Shown piece by piece: positions 43,510 to 54,360 of a stretch of 64,000 nt of DNA. Within the stretch, counting starts at the first letter, position 1, and every line of letters begins with the position of its first letter. The notes under the pieces are model-generated. The model saw only the letters and a program-made list of their open reading frames with translations, was not told where the DNA came from and searched no databases. The position numbers and the translations under genes were made by a program. The DNA comes from Myotis daubentonii (lineage: Eukaryota > Chordata > Mammalia > Chiroptera > Vespertilionidae), in NCBI RefSeq assembly GCF_963259705.1, contig NC_081842.1:181416349-181480348 (forward strand), in the 5' to 3' direction.

Positions 43510-44480
43510 CGGTTCCAATGTCCTCATTTGGAGGTGGGGAAACTGAGGCCCCGAGAAAAAAATAATTCTCGAAGTGGCACAGGTCAGCCAAAGAACTGAG
43601 ACTTGAACTCGGGTCTCCTGCTCCTGCTGAATTAGGCCAGCCCCAGTAAAGGCAGAGCCTGAGGCAGGGATTACGATGCTGATGCTTTACTTGGGAGCTG
43701 CAAGCCCAGGAAGTAAGAGTGAAGAAAAGGGGAAGTGAGGTGAGGGAAGGTGAGAAGCTGTGCAATGCAGCAGCGAGAAGCATTCTGCACGTGCCCCTGT
43801 TTCCAGAGCCACACAACAATCAGCAGCCTGGTTGACTCACTCTGGAACTCTCTAGAGCTGCAAGGAAAAACTGCATCACCCTGACCAACCAGATGGTGAG
43901 TTGGTGGATGTAGAACCTAATTTCCTCACCCCGAGTTGGGATAACTTTCAGCATATGTGCTACACTGACTCCAGATTGGGCGACCAATGCGTCCCGATTT
44001 CCCTGGGACTTTCCTGGATTTTGCACTGAAAGTCCTTCATCTCATCAAACCCTTTGGTCCCAGGTAAACAGGTGTCAGTTGGTCACCTAACCTGGAGGAC
44101 CCCAATGTTACTCACAGGGTAACTCACTTGATAACACACGTCTTGCTGGTTTCCTCCCTTGCCTGCCTCACTTTCCAATGGGTGTTTCCTGGGATCACCG
44201 CCCAGTTAAACTACTTGCCTTTCAGTCTTAGTCTCGGGGTCGGCTTCTGGGGTAAACCATATGCCTGGCACATGGTATGCTCTCAAGAAATGTTATGAGC
44301 GATCATAGTAAAATGTCATAACAAAGTTCTCTCCCTCTTCATTTCAGTTGCTATGGAACTTGAGCAAAGTGGTCATGTGAAACCTCAGGTGGCCTGAACA
44401 GAATCTAGTTTTGCCCACTCTCCACAGCCAAATGGTAAATGGGGTAGGCAGAGTCTACCTGATTCAGGCATATATAACAA
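43510..44480. other. Unassigned sequence with MIR-like patches
   Basis: 43515-43615 resembles a MIR tail (GGTGGGGAAACTGAGGCCCC, GAGACTTGAACTCGGGTCTC). 44250-44310 resembles a MIR 3' end (GCCTGGCACATGGTATGCTC). The rest is unassigned. Confidence 0.5.
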
Positions 44481-44809
44481 CTAGAGGCCCGGTGCATGAC
44501 ATTCATGCACTGGAGGGGTCCCTCAGCCCAGCCTGCACCCTCTCACAGTCTGGGACTCCTTGGGGGATGTCTGCCAAGGGGTCCTTAGTGCTGCCACAGC
44601 GGCGGGAGAGGCCCCCGCCACTGCCACTGAACTCGCCAGCCATGATCCTGGCTTCTGACTGAGCCGTGCTCCTGCTGTGGAAGCGCACTGACCACCAGAG
44701 GGCAGCTCCTGCATTGAGCATCTGCCCCCTGGTGGTTAGTGCAAGTCATAGCAACCAGTCGTTCCACCGTTCTGTCGATTTTCATATTAGGGTTTTATTA
44801 TATAGGAGA
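44481..44809 (-). mobile_element. Short HeliBat Helitron (about 329 bp)
   Basis: On the minus strand it begins TCTCCTATATAATAAAACCC at 44809 and ends CTAG at 44481-44484, with a hairpin-like GTGCATGAATGTCATGCAC before the end. Left flank A, right flank T in plus orientation. GC-rich middle, no coding capacity. Confidence 0.92.
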
Positions 44810-44953
44810 TTAGCACAGCTAGTTTAACTAGGGACTCTTGTGACCCAGAGGAATTAGTTGAGAATTATTAAACTACTCATAGACTAGAATACTATATACA
44901 ATTTATCATGCAGTTCATTTAAGTCCTATTTGTATTTAATAACACAGAGTCCT

Positions 44954-45164
44954 TGCCCAGCTGGTGTGGCTCAGAGGTTGAACATTGACCTATGAACCAG
45001 GTCACCGTTCGATTCCTGATCAGGGCACATGCCTGGGTTGTGGGCTTGATCCCCAGTGTGGGTGTGCAGGAGGAATTTGATCAATGATTCTCTCTCATCA
45101 CTGATGTTTCTATCTCTCTCTCCTCCCTTCCTCTCTGAAATCAATAAAAAATATATTTTAAAAA
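44954..45164 (+). mobile_element. Ves SINE
   Basis: Head TGCCCAGCTGGTGTGGCTC, GTTCGATTCCTGATCAGGGC, GATCCCCAGTGTGGGTGTGC, and GAAATCAATAAAAAATAT tail. Perfect 16-bp duplications AATAACACAGAGTCCT at 44938-44953 and 45165-45180. Confidence 0.97.
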
Positions 45165-45180
45165 AATAACACAGAGTCCT

Positions 45181-46284
45181 CAAAATGTGATCAGCAATCC
45201 ACCTACCTACATCTATGGATAGAGATCTACTGCTACAAGTGCATCTATATCCAAAACATGTTGGGAGGAGAAGGGGTGGCTTGTTCAAAATGCTGGGTCC
45301 AGGTTCCCACCACAGACTCCCCCCACCCCTCCACTACTGAATGATGCTGGGTGAGGACCTGTCATCTACGCATGTAACAGTCTCTACAAGAGATTCCTGG
45401 GCCTGTTAAGCTTTGAGAGTCACTGCCCTAAACACTGACAGAGGCTTTGCTCCTCCTCCTTGAGGAACCAGCGACAGTTCCTTGCTAGTCCCAGTTTGAC
45501 CCAGGTAGATTTCTCCCTTGCTCCACCTGGCTTCTGCAGTCCCCTCTGGGAGCCCCTTACTGCTCTCATCTGGTCTGGCCTGAAACAGTCACGTTCTAGG
45601 GGGCCCGTGTTTTCAGTCTCTGCCTCAGAATTTGTTCAAGGGTCAATGTAAGCCTTTATCCACTATAGTGCCCAGAGTAAATTCCAATTGCTAATGATGA
45701 ATTATTAACCCATCTCTGATCAGAGCCTCTATGTCTACCTGGCCTCAGGTTCACAGAAAGGTCAGGACTGTGCCTGGGCTGCCATCATCAAAGAATGTTT
45801 TGTTCTCCCTTTGGTGGCAAAAGAATTTCATCTCTGGGACCCAAGATGGAAATGGATTTTCCTACATGATGCAGGTGAAGAGCTTACCATCTCCCTTCGC
45901 CCAGCTGGCACAACTCCAGTGTTCCTGATTCAGCATTTAAATCCCACCGTGGGGTCTCCTCATACCTTTTTTTTATATGTACATAGGTTTCTGCAATGTA
46001 AACATTTTAAGGGCAGAGAATGTCTGATGGACATTTTGATCCCCAACAACAAACCCAAATCCTGATTCATAAAAGGTATTCCAACAATATTTGCCAATAT
46101 TGTATATATTTGCTACAGCATGTAATACATAATATGTAACAATAAATGGTAAATGTTTATGCCATTATCTTATTTTTATTCTCTTCATAACACATTATTA
46201 TCTAAATTTACCAAGTGTCTTTCTTGGTATAGTCATTTATTATCCCCTCACCCCAAAACACATTAGAATGTAAACCCTCTGCAA
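45181..46284. other. Unassigned non-coding sequence
   Basis: No gene is recognised. Frames at 45460-45651 and 45811-46065 plus have no domains. Confidence 0.4.
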
Positions 46285-46630
46285 GTATATGAGCTGAGTC
46301 ACGATCCCCCAAAATTCATATTTTGAAGTTCTAAACCCCAGTACTTCTGAATGAGACCATATTTGGAGATAGAATTTTAAAAGAAGTAATTAAGTTAAAA
46401 TGCAGTCATTAGGGTGATTCCTAATCCCATATGGCTGGTGTCCTTATAAGAAGAGTAAATTAGGACACAGACACACACAGGTGGCCATCCATAAGCCAAG
46501 GAGAGAGGCCTCAGAAGAAACCAATTCTGCCAACACCTTATATCCAACTTGAGAAAATAATTTCTTGTTGTTCAAGTCACCCAGTCTATGGTACTTCGTT
46601 ATGGCCTGAGCAGACATATAATACAGCAAG
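46285..46630 (+). mobile_element. MLT1-type MaLR LTR
   Basis: CATATTTTGAAGTTCTAAAC, TGGTGTCCTTATAAGAAGAG, GACACAGACACACACAGG and TTGTTGTTCAAGTCACCCAG occur in the plus-strand MLT1 order. Opposite in orientation to the MLT1 copies at 23721 and 55656. Confidence 0.82.
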
Positions 46631-46839
46631 AAAGAAACGTGTCTGCCTTGGTTACTCCTGTATCCCCAGCACCTGGAGCACAGTAGGGGCTTAACAAATA
46701 ATTGTTGAATGGACATTCTGAAATACAAACTACTTGTAGTTCCATCCATAAAGTACATACTGTTTCATACATCTGAGCATATGTTGTTCCTCAGCCTAAA
46801 CCCCCCTTACCCATCCAGCCAAAGAAATCCCGTTTTTCC

Positions 46840-47060
46840 TTCAAAACTCAATTTATTTAGGCTCATATTCTTCATAAGGTATCCTTGACCTCACTGAACA
46901 GAACTGATCACTCTCTTCCCTGTGCTATTTTGAACTCTGTACAGGGGTTTCTACATTACTATAACTGCTAGACTGTGAGCTTGACTTCAGAAACCATATC
47001 CAACTCTGGTCCCTGCCATCTAGCACCAGACCTGGCACAGAGAAACTGATCAATCATTAA
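46840..47060 (+). mobile_element. L2 LINE relic
   Basis: TTCCTTCAAAACTCAATTTA, CTAGACTGTGAGCTTGACTT and ACCAGACCTGGCACAGAGAA follow L2 3' order. Strongly decayed. Confidence 0.55.
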
Positions 47061-47825
47061 AGTGCTAAGGTCTTTGAATCTGTTACCTAGCTGTGATGCA
47101 GACAGCCCCTGTCTGCAAGTGACTTACTGCCTGATGGGGGACAGATCCAAAACGTACATGTCTGGTACCTATCAGAGTTAAAATAAATGCCTAGGCCCAA
47201 GATGGAGCCACTCCTGCCTGGGTAGTACATCAGTAAACCAAAACTTAGATAACTTTTGTATCTTTGTAAATGTTGTTCTTGACCAGAAACACAGTCAACC
47301 AAACGTCAAGCCAACTCTGTCTGGGCTCAATGCTTACTATCCTTGTTCCTTCTTCAAAGTTGGCTATTTGGCCCAGTCAATCGGATATTTTCTATTCCTT
47401 GTTTTTCATTCTCTATCCTATAAAAGATCCTACCTTCTGCCCCATTTTTTTTTTCAGTTCTCCAAATGGAGACTGTCTACTCCATGAAGTATTAAATAAG
47501 TCTGTGTCACCAAAATTGTCTTTTAAATGCCTTTTAACACTAGGTACTCAACAAAAATTTATTGGACTGAAATTAATTTCAATCCAAATTGTTGCTACCA
47601 TAGTCACATGATTTTGCTTGCTTAGAATGCCCGCCTCTATCTTCTCCTTTCAAACAAACCACCCCTATTTTTCAAAGCAAAACTTAAGCCCCAACTCTTC
47701 TAGAGTGCTCTATCTGGCTACGTCCGATCTCACTGAGCTCCTAGAATTATTTCAGAATATGAGTCACTATAAGAAACATGAACTCAGCCCAGACGTGAGG
47801 CTGGTCACACCTCTTCCATGCCGGA
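47061..47825. other. Unassigned non-coding sequence
   Basis: No gene or bounded repeat. 47420-47530 (CTATAAAAGATCC, then CTCCAAATGGAGACTG) could be an LTR fragment but ends cannot be set. Confidence 0.35.
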
Positions 47826-47837
47826 CCCCAGAGTACT

Positions 47838-47841
<4 letters not shown>

Positions 47842-47882
<41 letters not shown>

Positions 47883-48085
47883 TTTATTGATTTTTTACAG
47901 AGAGGAAGGGAGAGAGATAGAGAGTTAGAAACATCGATGAGAGAGAAACATCGATCAGCTGCCTCCTGCACACCTCCTACTGGGGATGTGCCCGCAACCC
48001 AGGTACATGCCCTTGACCGGAATCGAACCCGGAACCTCTCAGTCCGCAGGCCGACGCTCTATCCACTGAGCCAAACCGGTTTCGG
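47842..48085 (-). mobile_element. Young Ves SINE with 36-T tail
   Basis: On the plus strand a T run (47840-47875) precedes ATATTTTATTGATTTTTTAC, AAACATCGATGAGAGAGAAA, GACCGGAATCGAACCCGG and CTGAGCCAAACCGGTTTC. Perfect 16-bp duplications CCCCAGAGTACTTCTT at 47826-47841 and 48086-48101. The A tail is pure and long, and the body is close to the other young copies, so it is probably among the most recent insertions here. Confidence 0.98.
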
Positions 48086-48101
48086 CCCCAGAGTACTTCT
48101 T

Positions 48102-48689
48102 GATGCTGAAACCAGGCACAGCCAGGTCTCTTCTTGCCCGACCCTGACCCAGCCTGGGCGGGCCTCGCCACCCCCCAGGGTTGATGTCAAGCCAGCCTGG
48201 GGATTCACAGCCTGCATTTTGCTTTAAGGAACACAATCTGCATGTAAAGAAAACATTGACAGGAACCATCTGCCCTCCCCCAAAGCTTGAAAGAAGCTGC
48301 CTGTGGACTCCTAATCCTTCCCCTCTCCCCTCAGCCAGGAATGAATTTCATTTGGAGGCAAAATTAAGGGAGCTGTGGGGGAGAGGGAGCCCAGAGAGGT
48401 AGGCCAGCCACATCTGGACAGCTTTTCTCTGTAAATTCAGAAGACTGCAGGGAATCACTTTCTCCCCTCTACAAAGGAAATGGCCCATGGTCAGGAATTG
48501 ATGACTTGCAAATCTCATGCAAGCGAAGAGGTTATTGTGCCTCAAGGTCTTAGGGGCTTAGGAAAAAATATACAGAGCAAATAATTTAAGTGGGGCAGCT
48601 GTTTGTGGGACTAGAAACCCCACCAGCAGAGTGGTTCTGGAGGCTCGGTATCTTCAACACAGTCCAGGGTCCCGACGGTGCATATCCAG
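48102..48689. other. Unassigned non-coding sequence
   Basis: No gene or bounded repeat seen. Confidence 0.4.
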
Positions 48690-48990
48690 TCAGTCAGTTA
48701 TTCAGCAAAAACTACCTGAAGCTATGCTTAAGATTCTTTGCCAGGCAGAATGCTTGGTGCGAGGGAAACATTCATCTTCATCTCTAACAGCCTCACAGAG
48801 GAAATAGTCCCATAAACAATAATATGCAGAACAACAGTCACAAGCAATCATCTGGAAATAGAGACAGATCGGTGTTAAGTACTGTAAAAACTGTTCACTT
48901 GACTAGTACCTTGGCTTTGGGGGACAGAGCTTTGCAGAACAGGGCACAGAGCTGGATCCTGAAGATCGTTAGTTCTGCCTAAAAGGAAAA
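48690..48990 (-). mobile_element. L2-type ancient repeat, reverse orientation
   Basis: CAGTCAGTTATTCAGCAAAA, TTCTTTGCCAGGCAGAATGC, ACAGCCTCACAGAGG and CAGAGCTGGATCCTGAAG occur in the reversed L2-type order. Diverged. Confidence 0.45.
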
Positions 48991-49160
48991 ACCTTCTAAG
49001 AATCAGTGCCAATCCAGTGGCACATTTGGGCAAAGGAAGCTGGATCTACTTTGGGGATAACCTAATCCAAGTAGGATTCTGGAACTGTAATACTCACAGG
49101 TCAGACAGTGATAAGGAATCAAATGCCTGTGGGGAGTGGGGTGGTGATAGCCCCTAGAAG

Positions 49161-49836
49161 TGTTACCAGAGGAATTGGGTCCTTCAGGGATGTCCCAGGA
49201 AAATAATTTCAGGGACACGCTTGTGGGAGGAGTTTTACGTGATAGTGGCAAGATTTATTAGAGTGAGAAGCGATGGTACACTCTCGGCGAGGCAGAGAGC
49301 GGGCAGGCTATAGAACTGGGCTGTGTGGACTCAGGAGAGGAAGTTACGGAGGCAAAAGGAGAGTCCTCTGCCACTCCTCGCTGCTTCCCTGGTTGCAAGT
49401 CTCATGGGGACCTCAGAGTTTAGGAGAAAAGAATGCAAACAGTATGTGCTGACAGAAGGAAGGGCACAGGCGTGTTCCAAGGAGACACGAGCCCTTGTTC
49501 TTTGTCTAGCTTCCATAGATTCCATTGAGTTCGGGAAAGAGCAGGCTTTCTTTCAAATGATCCTCTCTCTTTCTGGGCTTTTCGTGGGTTTATGTTGGGC
49601 CCTCCCCGTTTCCTGAATTCGTCAGGCCTTGTGCTCTTCTCCAACCCAATAATTTTCCCAGACTTTCCCAGGCTTGTGCCCTCCCCCTATATGGCCACCA
49701 TTTTGGCGCCTCACAGTTCCATTTCGTCATTTGGCTTCTATTGCATATGCACTTAGTAAAAGGAATCCCCCCTCATGACTGTTCCCTGTGTTGCCTCCTC
49801 TTTCCTTAATCATCTAACTAACTGCCTACTCTAACA
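49161..49836 (-). mobile_element. ERV1 (gammaretrovirus-like) solo LTR (676 bp)
   Basis: Ends TGTTA (49161) and TAACA (49836) are inverted repeats, and GAAG flanks both sides (49157-49160, 49837-49840), matching the 4-bp duplication of gammaretroviral integration. On the minus strand a TTCTATAG TATA-like site near 49310 is followed by CACTCTAATAAATCTTGCC, a typical R-region poly(A) signal, then a C-rich U5. No internal genes remain. The U3 (49320-49836) still holds CpGs, suggesting moderate age. Confidence 0.9.
49254..49259 (-). promoter_or_regulatory. Poly(A) signal of ERV1-like LTR
   Basis: AATAAA within TCTAATAAATCTTGCC on the minus strand, about 55 bases past the TATA-like site. It sits where gammaretroviral R regions carry their signal. 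Confidence 0.75.
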
Positions 49837-49840
49837 GAAG

Positions 49841-50310
49841 TACTAAGTGCTAAGATATAGATGGGTCGGAAGTGGATGAAGCATGGTGACGCTGAGTGAT
49901 AGGAAGGCAGTGGTAATAACAAAAATTGCAGATTAGGAGAGCTGTGGCTAACAGTTTTAGAAGTCCTGACAAAAGGAAAATGGTAGCTCAGAAAACTATT
50001 CAAGATTTCCTGTAAAAGTCAAGAGGCCTCCATGGCAGTTGGAGTGGCCCTTTGACACTTAGATGTAAATTTGGCCTATAGTAAATGAGGAAGAGGTACC
50101 AAACCACTGGGCAGAGTACTGAGGAAAGGATCAGAAGGCTCAAGAAAGTAGGAACATTCGGATGGTGTTCTCATGCAAGGCCATTCGGCATCTCAGTTTA
50201 CTGCAGACACTTCAAGCCCTACTGTATCTGTAAATCCAAAGAGTTCAGGGAAGAGCCACCAGACTGTTTTGAAAGAGCCAAAGTTTCTTCTTTTAATTTG
50301 GGCCTCTCTT
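49841..50310. other. Unassigned non-coding sequence
   Basis: No gene or bounded repeat. Confidence 0.4.
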
Positions 50311-50325
50311 AAAGCTTCCAGTTTT

Positions 50326-50757
50326 CTTTTTCTTTATTGATTAAGGTATTACATATGTGTCTTTATCCCCCGACTGCCCCCCCGCCACCTCCCCACACAT
50401 GCCCTCACCCCCCCCCCCCGGAATCTGTGTCCATTGGTTAGGCTTATATGCATGCATACAAGTCCTTTGGTTAATCTCTCCCCTTTACCTGCATTCTCCC
50501 CTACCTTCCCTCTGAGGTTTGACCATCTGATCGATGCTTCTCTGTCTCTGAATCTATTTTTGTTCATCAGTTTATGTAGTTCATTATATTCCACAAATGA
50601 GTGAGATCATGTGACATTTATCTTTCTCTGACTGGCTTACTTTGCTTAGCATAATGCTCTCCAGTTCCATCCATGCTGTTGCAAATGGTAAGAATTCTTT
50701 CTTTTTTACCACAGCGTAATATTCCATTGTATAGATGTACCACAGTTTTTTAATCAA
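50326..50757 (-). mobile_element. L1 block C: ORF2 C-terminus and 3' UTR
   Basis: The minus frame holds KKLWYIYTMEYYAVVKKK, the conserved end of ORF2. Toward 50326 comes a 3' UTR with a C-rich run (about 50381-50419) and GTAATACCTTAATCAATAAA on the minus strand, giving the tail side at the left edge. Confidence 0.93.
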
Positions 50758-51235
50758 CAGGGAACTTATACAACTTAACAAAAGAAAGATAAGCAACCCA
50801 ATCAAAAAAATGGGCAATGGACCTAAATAGATACTTTTCGAAAGAGAACATAAGGAAGGCCAAGAGACATATGAAAACATGCTCAAAGTCACTAAATATC
50901 TGAGAGCTGCAAATAAAAATGACAATGCAGTACCATCTCACAACTGTCAGAATGGCTATCATCAACAAACCAACAAATAACAAGTGCTGGAGAAGATGTG
51001 GAAAAAAAGGAACCCTTGTGCACTGCTGGTGGGAATGCAGACTGGTGCAACCACTGTGGAGAACAGTGTGGAGTTTCCTCCAAAAACTGAAAATGGAACT
51101 TCCATTTGACCTAGTGATCTCACTTCTAGGAATATATCCCAAGAAACTAAAAACAGCAATCAGAAAGGATATATGCACCCCTATGTTCATAGCAGCACAA
51201 TTTACCACAGCTAAGATTTGGAAACAGCCTAAGTG
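50758..51235 (+). mobile_element. L1 block B: ORF2 segment before block C
   Basis: Plus-strand ORF2 text: AACTTATACAACTTAACAAA at the start, [19 protein letters not shown] and [20 protein letters not shown] in the frame near its end. In an intact L1 this directly precedes block C. Its inversion relative to C fits twin priming. Confidence 0.92.
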
Positions 51236-51795
51236 ACCCAGATAGCTGCAGCAATCTTGAGAAAGAACAAAGTAGGAGGGATCTCAATACCAGATATCAA
51301 GCTGTATTACAAAGCCACTGTTCTCAAAACTGCCTGGTACTATCACAAGAACAAACATATAGATCAATGGAATAGAATAGAGAATCTAGAAATCAACCCA
51401 AACCACTATGGTCAATTAATATTTGACAAAGGAGGCAAGAACATACAATGGAGTCAAGACAGTCTCTTTAATAAATGGTGTTGGGAAAATTGGACAGGTA
51501 CATGCAAAAAAAAATGACACTAGATCACAGACTTACACCATACACAAAAATAAACTCAAAATGGATAAAGGACTTAAACATAAGATGGGAAACCATAAAA
51601 ATATTAGAGGAATCTACAGGAAGCAAAATCTCAGACATATGCCAAAGCAATATCTTCACCAATACAGCTCCTAGGGCAATGGAAACTAAAGAGAAAATAA
51701 ACAAATGGGACTACATCAAAATAAAAAGCTTCTGTACAGCAAAAGAAACCATCAACGAAACAAGAAAGCCTACTTCATGGGAGAACATATTTGCC
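51236..51795 (+). mobile_element. L1 block A: ORF2 segment before block B
   Basis: The frame has [18 protein letters not shown], then [20 protein letters not shown] and WENIFAK, which precede block B in normal L1 order. Here it lies after B. About 45 bases of L1 between the end of A and start of B are missing. Confidence 0.92.
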
Positions 51796-51924
51796 AAAGC
51801 TTCTAGTTTTTCAAGTCACTTGGCAAATGGGTGAGAGCAATATACCCAAATGTGGCAGCAACTGACTCCAAATTTCTAAGAAGCCTACTTAGCATCATGC
51901 CTCCTGTAGTGGAAAAGAGAATAG

Positions 51925-51995
51925 GAGAGACCGTTTTTTTGTTTTGTTTTGGGTTGGGCTTTTTTTGTTTTGGTTTGGTTTGGTTTTTTTAGATA
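51925..51995. repeat. T/G-rich low-complexity tract
   Basis: Runs of TTTTG and TTTGG repeats. It could be an eroded A-rich tail on the minus strand. Confidence 0.8.
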
Positions 51996-52012
51996 GTTGG
52001 CATGCTCCACAT

Positions 52013-52234
52013 TAGGGGTCTCCAAACTAAAGCCTGCAGGCCAAACTAAGCTCTCAGCCTGTATTTGTAAATAAAAGTTTATTGGAAATGTCATGTTCAT
52101 TGGTGTGCGTATTATCTATGGCTGTTTTCTCTCTGCAATGGCAGAGTTAAGTAGTTGCAAGGGAGACCTTGTACCCAAAGTGAAAATTATTTCCTCTTTG
52201 GCTCTTTACAGAGAAAATTTGCTAGATCTGCCCC
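52013..52234. mobile_element. Older hAT-type MITE
   Basis: AGGGGTCTCCAAACTAAAGC at the left and TTGCTAGATCTGCCCCA at the right are eroded inverted termini. The interior (GTAAATAAAAGTTTATTGGA, ATTATCTATGGCTGTTTTC, GGCAGAGTTAAGTAGTTGC) matches a mammal-wide hAT MITE. The 8-bp flanks cannot be matched. Confidence 0.75.
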
Positions 52235-52339
52235 AGAACAGGAACTCAAGTTCACAGGATGTATGGCTCACCATCGGCACACGTGTATCTTGCCAAACAT
52301 CTAGGGAATATACTATTTCTACATCTTACCTACTGTAGG

Positions 52340-52875
52340 GGAAGACAGGTTTTCCTCAACATCTTAGGGTCTCTGGGTCCAAAAATTAAACTAACTAAAA
52401 CAGACAAACAGAAGAAAGCATACAAATTTTACTGAACTTTTGCATATCCATGGGAGCCTTCACAAGAGAATGAAGACCTGAAGAAGTGACCAGAGCAGGA
52501 AGCTTTTATATCTTTTAGAAAAAAATAAATAACTATGTGAAGAACTGACAAGACAAAGTAGTTTTGACTGGGGTAGACAATGGTGAAGCGGTAGCAAGGA
52601 AGACAAGGGATAGTTTAATAAGGTTTGTTTGTACAGATTTCTCAACACCAAATTCCCCATCTCGGTGGTTCCCATATCTTCTTTCCTTCCTTCGATACAG
52701 GGAGGTACCTTTCACATGGGAGTTTGTGACCTATTTCAGGGATGAAGGGCAAGGAGGGGAGGTCAGAGTGACCTCCTACTTCTGCCATTTTCCAAAACTC
52801 CTTCAGCCTAAGATATTTAACATGCCAAGGTGCCATTGTCTGGAGTCACATGTTTTGAGCCCCATCATTACATAA
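52340..52875 (-). mobile_element. Old LTR-like relic
   Basis: CATACAAATTTTACTGAACT, TTTGCATATCCATGGGAGCC, GGTTCCCATATCTTCTTTCC, GGTACCTTTCACATGGGAG and AACATGCCAAGGTGCCATTG follow the order of a mammalian ERV LTR read in reverse. Ends and exact family not determined. Confidence 0.4.
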
Positions 52876-54224
52876 TGACATCAAGCTAGTGGACACGCAT
52901 GATGTCCTGGAAGGCGAAGCCATTGATTGAGATCCTGTAGAATAGACTGTAACACAGATCTGGAGAATTGACAAACCCCCTGAATCAGGCAAGTAGTGTC
53001 TTACTGCACAACCTACCAGATAAGAGCAAATTGCTCTGATGTTCACTGTGATTCAGAAGGGAGACAATGCATTTGCTGTCTCAATAGCTACACATTCAAT
53101 GTCAGGGGCTGGATTGCTTAGCTGCAAAAGAACACATCCAAAAACTGTAGCTGCAGTTGGAGCCTCCACCTAATTACAGTTATGGTCAACTATTATCATC
53201 TCAAAGATCCATTTACCCTGGCAAATGAAAAATTAAGTGGGGATGAGCGACTGTGTCTTCTAAACGCCCTGACTGTGTTTTCTAAGTCTGATGATTGTGA
53301 TAATGTCTTCAGCTTTCCTCAGAAATGTGTTACTGCTTTTGATTTTTTCTTTCAATGTAACTGGTGAATGTTAATAATTCTGTGTGATCCTTTCTCCATG
53401 ATAGACTTTATCATCGGTCAAGAAGGTATGTGGGAATTATGTCAATTTCTAAAGGTACCCATTCTGGCTTCACACCCACACTGGGGTAATAATGACAAGG
53501 CCATTGAGTGGACTATTGTCCTCTATCTAGATCTACCAAACTCCTCTCTCGCCTCCATTTTAAGTGGAGAACCTGGGTGATGTTGCTATAGCTTGAAGCC
53601 AGTATAAAATAGAATTCCAAAATATTAGCCACTTCTCTTTCCTTGGGGTACAATTACTGGGTTTCAATAGCAGCAGGTTCCTTTGGGGAACACTGAGAAG
53701 ATATACACAGGGACACTTAGGTGTGTATGGAGCAAGGTCCAATGTCAAGGGTTCCAGACCTCCCCCCATCCCAGAAGCTCGGGGACTGAAGACTGAGTCA
53801 GGTGCAGGATTGGACAGAAATAGTGGGTGGTTCCGTGGCTCAGGCCAGTCACTGCTTCACACTTGCCCAAGTTACAGTCCAGCAGGAGAGACATGGAAAT
53901 TACACATGGAAATGTTTACTGTCTCAGTGTATTACTATGCATCATGACATGAATGCAGGGTACTGAGAGCACGTAGTAGGGAAATCTGCCCCGGTCCAGT
54001 CAAAAGAGCTTCCAAGGAAATGACATAAAACCTGAAAGATAAATAGCTGAACAACAGAGTGCAAAAAGTATAACATTAGACTCCCAATTTTGTCCTAACT
54101 TTATTTTTAAAATAAGACGTTTATGTGTATAAATGGAGTATCCCTCTACTCTATTGAGGCACATCATTTATATTCTGGGAACTGACCAGAGTACAATGTG
54201 ATAATTTATATGCAATATGTACAT
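52876..54224. other. Unassigned non-coding sequence
   Basis: No gene is recognised. Frames at 53182-53367 and 53723-53947 plus have no domains. Confidence 0.4.
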
Positions 54225-54360
54225 GTGTGTACATAGAGAAATGTCTGGAAGGATATATAATAATGTGTTAATGGTGGTATTCGTGTAAGGTAGAATTATA
54301 AGTGGGTTTTTCCCCTTATAAATAGTTCTCCATATGATTATTTTCCACATGCACATAAAA
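54225..54360 (-). mobile_element. Old L1-type 3' fragment
   Basis: GAAATGTCTGGAAGGATATA, TTAATGGTGGTATTCGTGT and ATATGATTATTTTCCACATG resemble the 3' region of old L1/HAL1 repeats. The strand is tentative. Confidence 0.4.

Larger units (their letters stand above)
50326..51795. mobile_element. Single rearranged L1 insertion (three reordered ORF2 blocks)
   Basis: The block is flanked by 15-bp direct repeats AAAGCTTCCAGTTTT (50311-50325) and AAAGCTTCTAGTTTT (51796-51810), 14 of 15 matching. That argues for one insertion event. Inside, the L1 3' end and 3' UTR are on the minus strand (50326-50757), the preceding ORF2 part is on the plus strand (50758-51235), and a still earlier ORF2 part follows it on the plus strand (51236-51795). 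The original L1 order A-B-C became C(inverted)-B-A. Confidence 0.85.

Noticed and set aside
50750..51834. Overlapping L1 ORF2 frames that look like reverse-transcriptase-protein pieces
   Set aside because: Fragments of a rearranged, 5'-truncated L1 with no intact ORF2.
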